DNA from: Paenibacillus sp. FSL R5-0490
GTDB taxonomy: Bacteria > Bacillota > Bacilli > Bacillales > Cytobacillaceae
Assembly: GCF_001956215.1 (NCBI RefSeq)
Contig: NZ_MRTQ01000003.1
Location: 62,001-126,000 of the forward strand
DNA length: 64,000 nt
Direction: 5' to 3'
Both the position numbers and the translations under genes were made by a program. Shown piece by piece: positions 41,148 through 50,235 of this stretch; position 1 is the stretch's first letter; every line of letters starts with the position of its first letter. The notes under the pieces were generated by a model. The model worked only from the letters and a program-made list of their open reading frames with translations. It had not been told where the DNA came from and did no database searches.

Positions 41148-44100
41148 ATGAACAAACTTTTTATATTGGATGGACAATCTGAAGGGCTTCTTGCTGTGTT
41201 ACAAAATGACAACAGCAAGAAATGCCCTTTTTTTGATGCCATTCACACAGAGCAATTAAATAAAGATCATACTTTTGAGTTTTCAGTTCCCGCAGATCAT
41301 GAAGCGGCTGCACACGTGAAAGAAAACAATCTTGTCACATTCAAAGACGAAGATGGAGATTTTCAGTTATTCCAGATTTACAAAATCGAAGAAGAACACA
41401 ACGGAATTGAAATTGTCACAAAAGCTTATGCTGAACATGCTTTCTTTGAAATGAATGATGATATTATCGAGGACTTGCGAACCGTTGACGGAACAGCAGA
41501 CAGCGCTATGACTGATGCCCTATCAAAAAGCCGGTTCAAAAAAGGAACTGTTGCGGATCTCGGCCTAAGAACAACAAATTTTTACTATGAATCTGCCATT
41601 TCTTCAATTCAGAAGATCATCAGTACATGGGGCGGGGAACTAAAGAAACGCATAAACTTTGACGGTTCAGCCATTATAGGGCGTTTTGTGGATCTTCTTG
41701 CAAGGCGGGGAGCTGATACCGGGAAGCGGTTTGAATTCACAAAAGATCTGGTTTCCATTAAAAGAACTGTTGATACTTCTAACCTGAAAACGGCCTTATA
41801 TGGGCGTGGGAATGGCGAACAGACAGAAACGGGAGGATATACAAGGCGTTTAACTTTTGCAGATGTTGTTTGGAACGGTTCCGGACTTGATCCTGTTGAT
41901 AAACCTTTAGGCCAACAATGGGTTGGGGATCCGGTGGCCCTTGAACAATTTGGGCGAATAGATCCAGACACAGGAAAGAAAATTCACAGATTCGGAGTCT
42001 TTGAGGATGGGGAAGAAACAGATCCTGAAGCTTTATTGGACAAAACATGGAATGCCCTGCAAAGCACAAACACACCAAGAATCACTTATGAAATGAATGT
42101 TTTAGACTTGGAGCAAATCACAGGACTTTCACATGAAAAAGTTCGCTTGGGTGATACTGTTTTTGCCATTGATAAAGAATTTACACCTGAATTGAGAGTT
42201 GAAGCCAGAGTAATCGAAATCAAAAGGGATTTAGTAAATCCTGAAAACACAGAAATAATTCTTGGGAATTTCCTTCCCTTGTTTACTGATCTTGCATCAA
42301 GGCTGAAAAATATTGAAAGCAAGGTTGATGGAAGAACCGGGGTCTGGGATAATCCCGGAGAAATTGGCCCTATTGATGATACCGATTTTGCTGATATTAC
42401 ACCCCAAAAACCAAATGTAACTGCTTCAGGAGCCTTTTCAAAGGTCATTATTGAATGGGATGCAGATTTAAGTAGCTATGTGAAAGAGTATGAAGTTTAC
42501 GTTTCAACAGTTCCTAACTTTACACCTGACATATCAAATCTAGTAGCCAGGGCGACGACAAGCGTATTTGTTTATGAAGGTGAGCCAAATCAGCAATATT
42601 ACATTAGGGTTAGAGGGATGAACAGGACGGGAACTGCCGGGCCGTTTTCTGATCAAAAAACAGCCACAACAGCAAGAATTGTTGCAGGAGATATAACTCC
42701 CCAAGTGATAACAAATGATCTCATTGCGTTAAATGCCAATATTGACGGGGCGAAAATGGCTGATGCTTCAATAGGCAGGGCCAAGATCGGAAGTGTTAAT
42801 GCTGACGTTATCGACACAGGGGTTTTAAACGCTGCAAGAATTGACGTTAGGGCACAGCTTGGGGCCAACATTTCAACAGCTGAAGAATTACTTTATGGAT
42901 ATATGGGTCATGGTTTCCTTGATATTGGGGACGGTGAAAATTGGTATCAATGGCTGCCGTATAAAAGTTATATATATCTTATGGAAGATACAACAGCTGA
43001 CAAATACAACAGGCCAGCGCCTGAAGAAGGGGATGAAATAGCTTTTGATTTCCTTCTTTATGCGAAAAACACTTCAGGGGCAGCGCCAACATTAACTGCC
43101 ACAATAACGGTTTATTTTGAAGGCGGGGGAAGTTGGACGGATCCATTTCAGATACACACATTTCAGCCTGTTCCCGCCAATACCCCTACAAGGGTACAGT
43201 TTTCAAGGAAGGTTCCTGAAGGTGCTTATTCAGGTAAAAAACCAAGCCATTTTGAAATGTCTTTCTATACAACGACTTCAGGAACGGAACTTTATGTAAG
43301 AGATACAGACGTAAGAATCAGGCTGAGAGGGAACTTAATCGTTCAAGGTGATATTGAAGTTAAGAACCTTAAAGCTTGGGAAGGTTTAAACGTCAATGAT
43401 CAATTCATTGTTGATGAAAACGGAAATGTTAAATTTGCAGGAACACTTGAAGCGGGCGTTTCCATCAATTCACCTACCATTAACGCAGGGGAATTCTTTG
43501 GAGGAAGGATATACATGTATGGGGAACAAGCCATTTATTATACAGTGGATGATCCCGACAACCAAACCGAAAGAACAATTATTTCTAACGGTTCGATAAG
43601 CCAAGATAAATATGAAACTGCAGGAGATTACACTCGTGTTAGGTCTACTTTTCTTAGATCAGGGAGACTGGATTATTCAAATGGTGTAAACATCAGAGAA
43701 AGATTAAGAGAAGATTACATTACCTATAGTGTTAAAGGAAGTCTTTTGCCTTATGAATACAAGTATGAATTTGGCGATATGATCATAGATAATGGCTTGA
43801 TTGCTGCTGATATTGTGGGAGTTAAAGATTCACTTGATGGAACTTCAACTGGTTGGCCTTTGTACCTTCATGTAGACAGGCTGGGAATCGGAAAATCTAA
43901 AGTGAATGAAACAGATCCTGAATATACAGGATTGCTTCTTGATATAAGAAAAGATAGGAATCTCGGCAATAGAACTTTGCTTTCAACTCCTGATGGAATC
44001 ACATTCAAAAGCATAAACAGCGGAGAATTCGTTTTCAAGGATAAAGTTTGGATTGATGCTGATGCAGATTTACTTCAACTTTATGGATCTACCCATTGTT

Positions 44101-44690
44101 ATATAGAGTTTTTCAAAACAGGTGGTGCAAGAAGCGGATGGTTTGGATATGGAAGCCTGAACAATGACAATCTCAACATTTCCAACTCAATCGGAAGGGT
44201 TTTAATAAACACATCTGATGGCGGTGTAGCTGAGTTCATGGGCCTTAGTGGGCATGATGGATTAAGAATGGCGAACAGGGCCATTATAAAATGGCTTTCT
44301 TCTTCTGACACCATACAAATAAGAAATTCTTCGGATGGGGCATATGGAACTTTACAGGCTATTATATCCAATGCTTCCGACAGACGACTAAAGAGGAATA
44401 TCCTCCCCTATGAAGAATCGGCGTTGGAAAAAGTGCTTGCAACTCCAATATACACTTACAACATGGTTAATTATGATGATTCTAAAATTTTCATGGGGAT
44501 GATTGCCGATGAAGCGCCTGAAAACATTGTCATTAAAGGGGACACGGCAGAAATGCCTGATGGTATTGATATATATCAAATGTCTTCTATGATATGGAAG
44601 GCTGTTCAGGAAATGGACGAAAAACTATCAAATGCTCTTGCTGAATTTGAAGAACTAAAAATGAAGCTTGAAAGGAACGGTATTCAATGA
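41148..44690 (+). CDS. tail-associated lysin/receptor-binding protein with FN3 and S74 chaperone domains
   Basis: 1180-aa host-recognition protein. The N-terminal prophage-tail endopeptidase (Tal) domain (~1-390) is followed by a fibronectin type III domain (~416-510: ADLSSYVKEYEVYVSTVPNF; YIRVRGMNRTG), a long beta-helical/collar-rich middle, and a C-terminal intramolecular chaperone of peptidase S74 type starting near residue 1075 (SDRRLKRNILPYEESALEKVL; GMIADEAPENIV). The Ser-Asp-x-x-Leu-Lys motif for self-cleavage is present. A terminal coiled coil follows. It should bind the cell wall and may cleave peptidoglycan. Confidence 0.9.
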   Translation: MNKLFILDGQSEGLLAVLQNDNSKKCPFFDAIHTEQLNKDHTFEFSVPADHEAAAHVKENNLVTFKDEDGDFQLFQIYKIEEEHNGIEIVTKAYAEHAFFEMNDDIIEDLRTVDGTADSAMTDALSKSRFKKGTVADLGLRTTNFYYESAISSIQKIISTWGGELKKRINFDGSAIIGRFVDLLARRGADTGKRFEFTKDLVSIKRTVDTSNLKTALYGRGNGEQTETGGYTRRLTFADVVWNGSGLDPVDKPLGQQWVGDPVALEQFGRIDPDTGKKIHRFGVFEDGEETDPEALLDKTWNALQSTNTPRITYEMNVLDLEQITGLSHEKVRLGDTVFAIDKEFTPELRVEARVIEIKRDLVNPENTEIILGNFLPLFTDLASRLKNIESKVDGRTGVWDNPGEIGPIDDTDFADITPQKPNVTASGAFSKVIIEWDADLSSYVKEYEVYVSTVPNFTPDISNLVARATTSVFVYEGEPNQQYYIRVRGMNRTGTAGPFSDQKTATTARIVAGDITPQVITNDLIALNANIDGAKMADASIGRAKIGSVNADVIDTGVLNAARIDVRAQLGANISTAEELLYGYMGHGFLDIGDGENWYQWLPYKSYIYLMEDTTADKYNRPAPEEGDEIAFDFLLYAKNTSGAAPTLTATITVYFEGGGSWTDPFQIHTFQPVPANTPTRVQFSRKVPEGAYSGKKPSHFEMSFYTTTSGTELYVRDTDVRIRLRGNLIVQGDIEVKNLKAWEGLNVNDQFIVDENGNVKFAGTLEAGVSINSPTINAGEFFGGRIYMYGEQAIYYTVDDPDNQTERTIISNGSISQDKYETAGDYTRVRSTFLRSGRLDYSNGVNIRERLREDYITYSVKGSLLPYEYKYEFGDMIIDNGLIAADIVGVKDSLDGTSTGWPLYLHVDRLGIGKSKVNETDPEYTGLLLDIRKDRNLGNRTLLSTPDGITFKSINSGEFVFKDKVWIDADADLLQLYGSTHCYIEFFKTGGARSGWFGYGSLNNDNLNISNSIGRVLINTSDGGVAEFMGLSGHDGLRMANRAIIKWLSSSDTIQIRNSSDGAYGTLQAIISNASDRRLKRNILPYEESALEKVLATPIYTYNMVNYDDSKIFMGMIADEAPENIVIKGDTAEMPDGIDIYQMSSMIWKAVQEMDEKLSNALAEFEELKMKLERNGIQ

Positions 44691-44890
44691 GCGAAGAAAA
44701 ACAAACAATTTCTATAGACTCTTATTTTCAGAGTGAACTTGGAAAACTAAAATACGAAAATATTATCTTGAAGGCACAACATGATAATTTGGTTTCTCAA
44801 AATAAAGGATTGCAGCAGAAAGTCCAGGAACTTGAAAACAAACTAATTGAATCAAAGGAAGCAAATGGTACAAAAGAACCTAAGATTTAA
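44687..44890 (+). CDS. small coiled-coil protein (67 aa)
   Basis: MSEEKQTISIDSYFQSELGK, then a heptad-like helix (LKYENIILKAQHDNLVSQNKGLQQKVQELENKL). Start overlaps the previous stop (ATGA). Often found between tail fibre and lysis genes; function unknown. Confidence 0.7.
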   Translation: MSEEKQTISIDSYFQSELGKLKYENIILKAQHDNLVSQNKGLQQKVQELENKLIESKEANGTKEPKI

Positions 44891-44926
44891 GGGTTTTTTT
44901 TATTACCTTCAAAGGAGGTATTGTAA

Positions 44927-45190
44927 GTGACAAATGAGGCGGAAACAATGGATTTATGGAAGACATCTGTAAATAAAGACATTGAAGAAATGAAAGGTGA
45001 TATTCGCCGGCTACAGGATAAAACACTCTTACAAGACCAAATAATCCAGAACATCCAAGGTGACCTAAAGGAAATTAAAGAAGATACTAAATGGCTAAAA
45101 AGAACAATTACAAATGCCATTATTATGTCCGTTTTCACTGCTATAATTGGCGGCGGTATTGCAATTATCTTTACAGTGTTTAAAGGTTAG
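44927..45190 (+). CDS. xhlA: XhlA-type hemolysin/holin accessory, copy 1
   Basis: 87-aa XhlA-family protein. The N-terminal coiled coil (DIEEMKGDIRRLQDKTLLQDQIIQNIQGDLKEI) is followed by DTKWLKRTITNAIIMSVFTAIIGGGIAIIF, one C-terminal membrane helix. In PBSX XhlA works with the holin to release the endolysin. GTG start with AAGGAGGT nine bases upstream. Confidence 0.88.
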   Translation: MTNEAETMDLWKTSVNKDIEEMKGDIRRLQDKTLLQDQIIQNIQGDLKEIKEDTKWLKRTITNAIIMSVFTAIIGGGIAIIFTVFKG

Positions 45191-45374
45191 TGAAATAAAT
45201 TACTTTGTAAAAGAACTATTAATGCAAAGTGGAGATAGTTGCCGTTACTTGATGCAGAAGGTTTTCATTTACTACCTTATAGAGTGCTCAATGTGGAAAA
45301 GAATATAAATTTTAGCCACTTAAGTCCATGTAGCTGGACAAGCACAAGATATCCTTATAAGGAGGGTGGTTATC

Positions 45375-45650
45375 TTGAAGGAGCCGGTTAATGAAAATAT
45401 ATACGACAAAGAAATTGCAGAAATAAAAGGTGATCTTAGAAATATTGAGAATCGAGTGAATAACCTTGAAAAAATTACAACTAGACAGGATCAACAAATT
45501 TTTTCAATAAATGAAAAGCTAAATAAAATTGACGAAAATACAACCTGGATTAAAAGAACTATTACAGGAGCCATTATTACTGCGACTTGCACCGGTATTA
45601 TCGGGGGAGCAATCGCTATTATCTATAATGTTTTAAGAGGGGGGCAATAA
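45375..45650 (+). CDS. xhlA: XhlA-type hemolysin/holin accessory, copy 2
   Basis: 91-aa second XhlA-family protein: coiled coil (EIAEIKGDLRNIENRVNNLEKI) and TTWIKRTITGAIITATCTGIIGGAIAIIYNVL. The membrane half aligns closely with copy 1 while the coiled coil has diverged, so the duplication is old or the copies were acquired separately. TTG 45375 is chosen, with AAGGAGGG eight bases upstream. The 184-bp gap between the copies holds no gene. Confidence 0.85.
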   Translation: MKEPVNENIYDKEIAEIKGDLRNIENRVNNLEKITTRQDQQIFSINEKLNKIDENTTWIKRTITGAIITATCTGIIGGAIAIIYNVLRGGQ

Positions 45651-45651
45651 A

Positions 45652-45918
45652 TTGATAAATTGGAAAGTACGCTTTAAAAATCCAATATTCCTAGCACAAC
45701 TATTTTTAGCATTTTTTGCACCTATACTTGGTTATTATGGATTAACCGCACAGGACCTCACTACGTGGGGTTCTGTTTTTAATTTGCTAGTAGGAGCATT
45801 TTCTAATCCGTATATTTTGCTGCTAATAATGGTGAGTGTGTGGAATGCCTTAAATGATCCTACAACAAGGGGAATAGAGGATAGCCAACAAGCTAAACGC
45901 TATCAATGGCCAAAATAA
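45652..45918 (+). CDS. phage holin (phi LC3 type)
   Basis: 88-aa holin. Start MINWKVRFKNPIFLAQLFLAFFAPILGYYGLTAQDLTTWGSV, second helix FNLLVGAFSNPYILLLIMVSVWNALNDPTT, and the family's conserved NPTT-G-DS end. Two membrane helices. TTG start with GAGGGGGG upstream, one base after the XhlA copy 2 stop. It forms the pore that lets the amidase reach the wall. Confidence 0.9.
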   Translation: MINWKVRFKNPIFLAQLFLAFFAPILGYYGLTAQDLTTWGSVFNLLVGAFSNPYILLLIMVSVWNALNDPTTRGIEDSQQAKRYQWPK

Positions 45919-45944
45919 GCTGCCCTTTGGGGTGGCTTTTTTTA
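45918..45944 (+). terminator. terminator between holin and endolysin genes
   Basis: Stem AGCTGCCC/GGGTGGCT (with G-T pairs), loop TTTG, T7. It overlaps the holin stop. The amidase gene therefore needs read-through or its own promoter. Confidence 0.75.
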
Positions 45945-46041
45945 TTCATTGAAAGGGGTGTTAATCATGTGAGAAGGAAGGACAGCAGTGTAAGCAGTTA
46001 AATTTAAATGGGAATAAAAATAATATTAGAGGTGATTAAAT

Positions 46042-46731
46042 ATGGTAAAAGTATTTATTGATCCAGGACACGGCGGAACAGACCCAGGTGCAGTTGGAAA
46101 CGGACTACAGGAAAAGAATTTAACACTTCAAATTGCTACACGAGTTAAAGACATTTTGACTCTTGAATATGATAATGTTTCAATCCGCATGAGTCGGACT
46201 GGAGATCAAACTGTTTCCTTGTCAGAGCGCACAAATGCTGCCAATGCATGGGGAGCTGATTTATTATTGTCAGTTCATATTAACGCAGGCGGCGGCACAG
46301 GATATGAAGATTATGTATACCCAGGAGTAGGGGTACCAACTACAACTTTTCAAAACAATATCCATTCAGAGGTATTGAAGCTAGTTGATTTTAATGATCG
46401 TGGCAAAAAGCAGGCAAACTTCCATGTGCTCCGTGAAACACGGATGCCGGCATTGCTAACTGAAAATGGTTTTATTGATAATGCCAATGATGCAGCAAAG
46501 CTAAAATCAAGCAGCTTTATTGAGAATTTGGCACGTGGCCATGTTAACGGTATTGTGAAAAGCTTCAACCTTCCACGGAAAAGTTCAGCTGTTTATCATA
46601 CTGTTGTGTCTGGTGATACTGTTTATTCACTGAGCAGAACTTACGGAAGCACTGTACAGCAAATTAAGGATTGGAACAACCTTGATGAAAATTATACGAT
46701 TTATGTAGGGCAAGTGCTTCGTGTAAAATAA
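46042..46731 (+). CDS. endolysin: N-acetylmuramoyl-L-alanine amidase with LysM
   Basis: 229-aa peptidoglycan hydrolase. The Amidase_3 domain (residues ~1-175) has zinc ligands and a catalytic Glu in DPGHGGTDPGAVGNGLQEK, SVHIN and LLTENGFIDN. One C-terminal LysM wall-binding repeat spans ~183-229 (YHTVVSGDTVYSLSRTYGSTVQQIKDWN). No signal peptide, so release needs the holin. AGAGGTGATTAAAT precedes the ATG. Confidence 0.94.
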   Translation: MVKVFIDPGHGGTDPGAVGNGLQEKNLTLQIATRVKDILTLEYDNVSIRMSRTGDQTVSLSERTNAANAWGADLLLSVHINAGGGTGYEDYVYPGVGVPTTTFQNNIHSEVLKLVDFNDRGKKQANFHVLRETRMPALLTENGFIDNANDAAKLKSSSFIENLARGHVNGIVKSFNLPRKSSAVYHTVVSGDTVYSLSRTYGSTVQQIKDWNNLDENYTIYVGQVLRVK

Positions 46732-46805
46732 ATTGAATTAGCCCTTCTCATACAAGAGGGGCTTAAGTAATTCTATTAAGCTAATACGACGTAAAAATGA
46801 AAAAT

Positions 46806-46840
46806 GAGCGCTAATTCTTATTCAAGAATAGCGCCCTTTT
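46806..46840. terminator. terminator downstream of the lysis module
   Basis: Long stem GCGCTA(A)TTCTT/AAGAATAGCGC with T-rich flank CTTTTCC on the plus strand and A/T flank on the other. Confidence 0.7.
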
Positions 46841-46991
46841 CCGTTGATTTCAGTAGAATTGGTTCAAAATACATACCTGTCACCTCATTATATGGTAAAA
46901 CAAAATTCACTTAATCTAATTAGGAGCTAACAGGATATAGCATAGAATAAGCAAAATGTTAAAAACGTTACATATAAATATTTTACTATAT

Positions 46992-47020
46992 TTTACTTTT
47001 TTTGAAAAATATAGTATTAT
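46992..47020 (+). promoter_or_regulatory. promoter of the secreted-protein gene
   Basis: -35 TTTACT (46992-46997), 17-bp spacer, -10 TATTAT (47015-47020). A sigma-A-type site within a very AT-rich stretch, 41 bp before the ATG. It would let the gene be expressed in the lysogen. Confidence 0.6.
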
Positions 47021-47060
47021 TAAAATTGTCAGAATAATACCAAGAAAGGTAGTGAAGTAA

Positions 47061-47789
47061 ATGAAAAAGTTTGTATCCTTATTTATGACCCTTTTGCTTG
47101 TTCTCAGTTCCTTTGGGACAATGGCCTCTGCTGCAAGTCAATCGTTCAAAGAGAAAGAAAAAATGGTAGAAGAAAGCTTTAATTATTCAATTAAGTCTGC
47201 TAAAGGTGATGAAAAGGAAAAGCTTAAAACTGACTTAGCAAAATTCAAAAAACTATCAAAAGAAGATAAAAAGAAGTTTATTAGTTACATGTTTGATCCA
47301 GAGGTAACAAGCACCATTGCAGAATCAATATCTGAAGTTGAACCAGGCGAAACAAAGGCACTAAAAAATGGTGACATTGTATTATCGGCTACATATGAAG
47401 AGTCTGACGTTGAGGCACCAGCCTTAGAAGAAGGGAACATTCAACCCTTAGCCACTACCTATTATAAAAAAGCTTGGTACAAAAGGGGGGTAAGCTTTTT
47501 AGGACTTACAGTCCTTGAAGTATACGCTCAAGTAAATTATACTCATAATGGAAGTAAGGTTCTATCTACATATGGATGTGATGCCTATACTTCCCGCAAT
47601 CTAAACCCGACTGTAGATTATGAGTGGGGAAGATGTATCAGAAATCATAGTAGCTCCCAAGCTTGGGCAACTGCCTCGGTAAAATGGAGTGCAATTTATA
47701 GTGGATTAGGAATTGTTTATGCAAACCATGAGGTTAGAGTGTGGGGTAACTACAAAAACCAATCGGGAGGAAGTGTAACTAAACTATGA
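47061..47789 (+). CDS. secreted hypothetical protein with pro-region (possible toxin/bacteriocin)
   Basis: 242-aa exported protein. A Sec signal peptide is predicted to end near ASAA (residues ~24-27). A charged, Lys/Glu-rich helical pro-like region (~28-130) ends at IQPLATT. The C-terminal ~110-residue domain is strand-rich (YKKAWYKRGVSFLGLTVLEV; GCDAYTSRNL; DYEWGRCIRNHSSSQAWATASVKW; SAIYSGLGIVYANHEVRVWG) and has two Cys that could pair. No known enzymatic motif. It is followed in overlap by a tiny membrane peptide. Own promoter and terminator mark it as a lysogen-expressed cargo gene. Function unknown. Confidence 0.75.
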   Translation: MKKFVSLFMTLLLVLSSFGTMASAASQSFKEKEKMVEESFNYSIKSAKGDEKEKLKTDLAKFKKLSKEDKKKFISYMFDPEVTSTIAESISEVEPGETKALKNGDIVLSATYEESDVEAPALEEGNIQPLATTYYKKAWYKRGVSFLGLTVLEVYAQVNYTHNGSKVLSTYGCDAYTSRNLNPTVDYEWGRCIRNHSSSQAWATASVKWSAIYSGLGIVYANHEVRVWGNYKNQSGGSVTKL

Positions 47790-47908
47790 GTAGTGAAGGG
47801 GCAAACAGAATGTTTAAATCTAAGAGACTAAGAAATATTATAGTTGGAATCTTAATCGCCCTACTAATAGCAGTTATACTAGGAGCATTAACAGTTAACT
47901 CTTTATAG
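47786..47908 (+). CDS. tiny single-pass membrane protein (32-40 aa), partner of the secreted protein
   Basis: Overlaps the previous stop as ATGA (ATG 47786); a second start at 47810 has GAAGGGG upstream. Basic N-terminus MFKSKRLRN, then one helix IIVGILIALLIAVILGALTV. A two-gene unit of exported protein and small membrane peptide resembles toxin-immunity or secretion-helper pairs. Inference only. Confidence 0.55.
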   Translation: MSSEGANRMFKSKRLRNIIVGILIALLIAVILGALTVNSL

Positions 47909-47931
47909 ATATAAATAAAGTTGTTCCATGG

Positions 47932-47958
47932 CCAGCAGCTAATTACTGCTGGTTTTTT
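47932..47958 (+). terminator. terminator of the secreted-protein unit
   Basis: Stem CCAGCAG/CTGCTGG with loop CTAATTA and T6. Confidence 0.9.
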
Positions 47959-48320
47959 AATTAAGCTTATAAGTCACACTCTTTAATTCATTTTGATCTA
48001 ATAATAATAATGAAAGTGTCATATCAAGGAACAATAACTAGAAGTGTCCAAGCAATTAGTACAAGTACGAAACTTCCTTGATTAAGTAAAACAACTATGT
48101 TTAATTTCCCTTTTTGCATTTTTTTCTTCATATTTGTTCAGCAATTCTGCTTTGTTTATTTAAAAATCATCATCTTAATTTAAGCATAAATGACAAACCA
48201 AGATGTTCCACTGGCCCGTTTGCTGAACAAGAATTTCTACATCTCGTACAGGATCTTTGATTATACTTTTCAAAGCCATAAAAGGACTACTTCTTAATTA
48301 ATAGTTCAAAAATAAATTAT
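47959..48320. other. gene-poor stretch
   Basis: 362 bp of AT-rich sequence without a supportable gene. A 34-codon minus-strand frame (48175-48279, MALKSIIKDPVRDVEILVQQ and following) looks protein-like but has only a poor ribosome site and may be the remnant of a longer gene. Confidence 0.5.
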
Positions 48321-48348
48321 AAAGCCCTTCTCAATTGAGAGGGGCTTT
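48321..48348. terminator. bidirectional terminator
   Basis: AAAGCCCTTCTCAATTGAGA then GGGGCTTT: a palindromic stem with A and T flanks on both sides, ending the 77-aa minus-strand gene. Confidence 0.85.
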
Positions 48349-48353
48349 ATAAT

Positions 48354-48587
48354 TTATAAATGGTCCGATGGAGCGTTTTTATTTTCAATAAACCACCCGG
48401 CACCTATTTTGGTGATTTTACATCCGGGATACTGCTTTTCTAATCTTTTTCTTTCCTTCTTTTCCTTGATCTCCTTTTCAACCTCTGCGCGTTTTACATT
48501 TTCCATGGTTTCTTCCATTGATGCACCTGCTTTAACAAATCCTAACCTTGGCACGTAAACAGCTGAAAATTTGTCGCCAACCTTCAT
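48354..48587 (-). CDS. small hypothetical protein (77 aa)
   Basis: MKVGDKFSAVYVPRLGFVKA, then a charged helix (VEKEIKEKKERKRLEKQYPG) and KITKIGAGWFIEN. Strong AAAGGGAGTGTATAA site. It is divergent from the germination operon with a 168-bp shared upstream region. Function unknown. Confidence 0.65.
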   Translation of the reverse strand: MKVGDKFSAVYVPRLGFVKAGASMEETMENVKRAEVEKEIKEKKERKRLEKQYPGCKITKIGAGWFIENKNAPSDHL

Positions 48588-48755
48588 TTATACACTCCCT
48601 TTCACCTAAATATCAGGCAAATAGGCTGAAAGTCCTTGTGACTAATTTGTGAAAAATTTCAAATAATATCAATGTTTTAACCCAAGTTTCAATGTTGCGT
48701 ATAAATTCTTCCCAGAAACAAAAACTAAAAGAAATGAGTAAAGGGTAGGTCACAA

Positions 48756-50198
48756 ATGAAAAGCAAAAATGACTTCCTAGATTATCAGGAAATAAGAACC
48801 GTGCTTAATGACTCGCCAGATTTGATGTGTAGAAAAATGGAATTGGGAAGGCAAACTATTCAAATCGTTTTTATGAAGAATTTAATTAATCAGGAAGTCC
48901 TAAATGAATATGTTATTAAATACATGCAAACAATTCCAGAAAAACACTTAAATTACACTTATTTGGTTAATAACATACCAATTGAGGAAATAAAAACTGA
49001 AATCGAAAAGAATGAGTTCATCTCATCTCTTTTAAAAGGATTTTCTTATATTTATTTCTTAAATGAGAAAAAAGGTTTTATGGTAAATTGCAATAATACT
49101 CTTGAAAGATCAATTGAGAAGGCAGAAACAGAATCATTAGTATATGGACCTAAGATATCCTTTACAGAGTCATTATCATCAAATATCAAGATTATCAGGC
49201 AAAACCTTAATGATTATAATTTGTGTACTGATAGCTTAACAATTGGGGAACGTGTTAAGAAGGAAGTAAGAATCGTATATATAAAAGATATAGCAAATGA
49301 TGAAACACTAAATAACCTTAAAGAAAGATTAGAAAAAATAAAACCAGATAATATTAATGACAGTTCAGTTTTAGCGCAATGCCTAGAAGACGATCACTAT
49401 ACATTTTTTCCGCAGCTTCTATTAACAGAATTACCCGATCGATTTATTTACTCGATTTTGAACGGAAGAATTGGTGTATTTATGGATGGCAGTCCAGTAG
49501 CTATTATTGGGCCAGCTAACTTTTTTTCGTTCTTTGAATCAACAGAAGATATCTATTTAAGATGGTCGCTAAGTACATTTATACGATTTACTCGAATTTT
49601 TGCTATGATAGTATCTTTATTTTTAACTGCATTCTATGTAGCTACAATGACCTATCATTTTGAACTGATACCTTCTAAATTGTTGATTATAATAGGAGAA
49701 TCGCGCTCACAAGTTCCTTTTCCACCTTTATTAGAAGCTCTTTTACTTGAATTATTAATTGAATTACTTAGAGAAGCTGGTGCACGACTCCCTTCTAAAG
49801 TAGGTCAAACAATGGGGATTGTTGGAGGAATTGTTGTAGGCCAAGCTACAGTTGAGGCAGGATTAACAAGTAATATTTTAATTATTATAGTTGCCTTCAG
49901 TGCACTAGGGGCTTTTCTGGCTCCTATTTATGAAATGGGTACTGCGATTCGGATAGCAAGATTTCCATGTATTATTTTGGCTGGTTTATGGGGTTTGAAT
50001 GGGATTATGATTAGTGTTTGTATACTAATGGTTCATTTGTTAAAGCTTACGTCTTTAAATAAGCCCTATCTTGCGCCATTATATCCGTTCAGAAAGGAGG
50101 ATTTAAAATACTTTCTATTTCGGCTCCCCCACCATTTTTATACCAAACGCCCTGTAGTCAATCGCCCAAAAGATACAATTCGAATAAGGGAGAGGTAA
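48756..50198 (+). CDS. spore germination receptor A subunit (GerA family)
   Basis: 480-aa GerA/GerKA-type subunit. A large hydrophilic N-terminal domain (~1-240) is followed by the family motif TELPDRFIYSILNGRIGVFMDGSPVAIIGPANFFSFFESTEDIY and a cluster of membrane helices (~275-440), including IPSKLLIIIGESRSQVPFPPLLEALLLELLIELLREAGARLPSKVGQTMGIVGG. It sits in the inner spore membrane, where A and B subunits respond to germinants. Full length for the family. First gene of a complete ABC operon carried by the prophage. Confidence 0.93.
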   Translation: MKSKNDFLDYQEIRTVLNDSPDLMCRKMELGRQTIQIVFMKNLINQEVLNEYVIKYMQTIPEKHLNYTYLVNNIPIEEIKTEIEKNEFISSLLKGFSYIYFLNEKKGFMVNCNNTLERSIEKAETESLVYGPKISFTESLSSNIKIIRQNLNDYNLCTDSLTIGERVKKEVRIVYIKDIANDETLNNLKERLEKIKPDNINDSSVLAQCLEDDHYTFFPQLLLTELPDRFIYSILNGRIGVFMDGSPVAIIGPANFFSFFESTEDIYLRWSLSTFIRFTRIFAMIVSLFLTAFYVATMTYHFELIPSKLLIIIGESRSQVPFPPLLEALLLELLIELLREAGARLPSKVGQTMGIVGGIVVGQATVEAGLTSNILIIIVAFSALGAFLAPIYEMGTAIRIARFPCIILAGLWGLNGIMISVCILMVHLLKLTSLNKPYLAPLYPFRKEDLKYFLFRLPHHFYTKRPVVNRPKDTIRIRER

Positions 50199-50235
50199 TA
50201 AAAAGTTCAAATTCACATGAAATTTGAGGTGGAAA

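Larger units (their letters stand above)
46732..47060. other. intergenic region with terminator and promoter, no clear gene
   Basis: It holds a hairpin after the amidase (46743-46766), a strong hairpin near 46806-46840, and a promoter for the secreted-protein gene. On the minus strand an 18-codon frame (MYFEPILLKSTEKGAILE) has GAGGTGACAGGT before its ATG and ends in the 46806-46840 hairpin. It is too short to call. Confidence 0.5.

Noticed and set aside
46822..46876. 18-codon minus-strand ORF MYFEPILLKSTEKGAILE with a decent ribosome site
   Set aside because: Too short to support without conservation or expression data; mentioned in the intergenic entry only.
48175..48279. 34-codon minus-strand frame beginning MALKSIIKDPVRDVEILVQQ
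   Set aside because: Protein-like wording but a poor ribosome site and no partner; may be a gene remnant.
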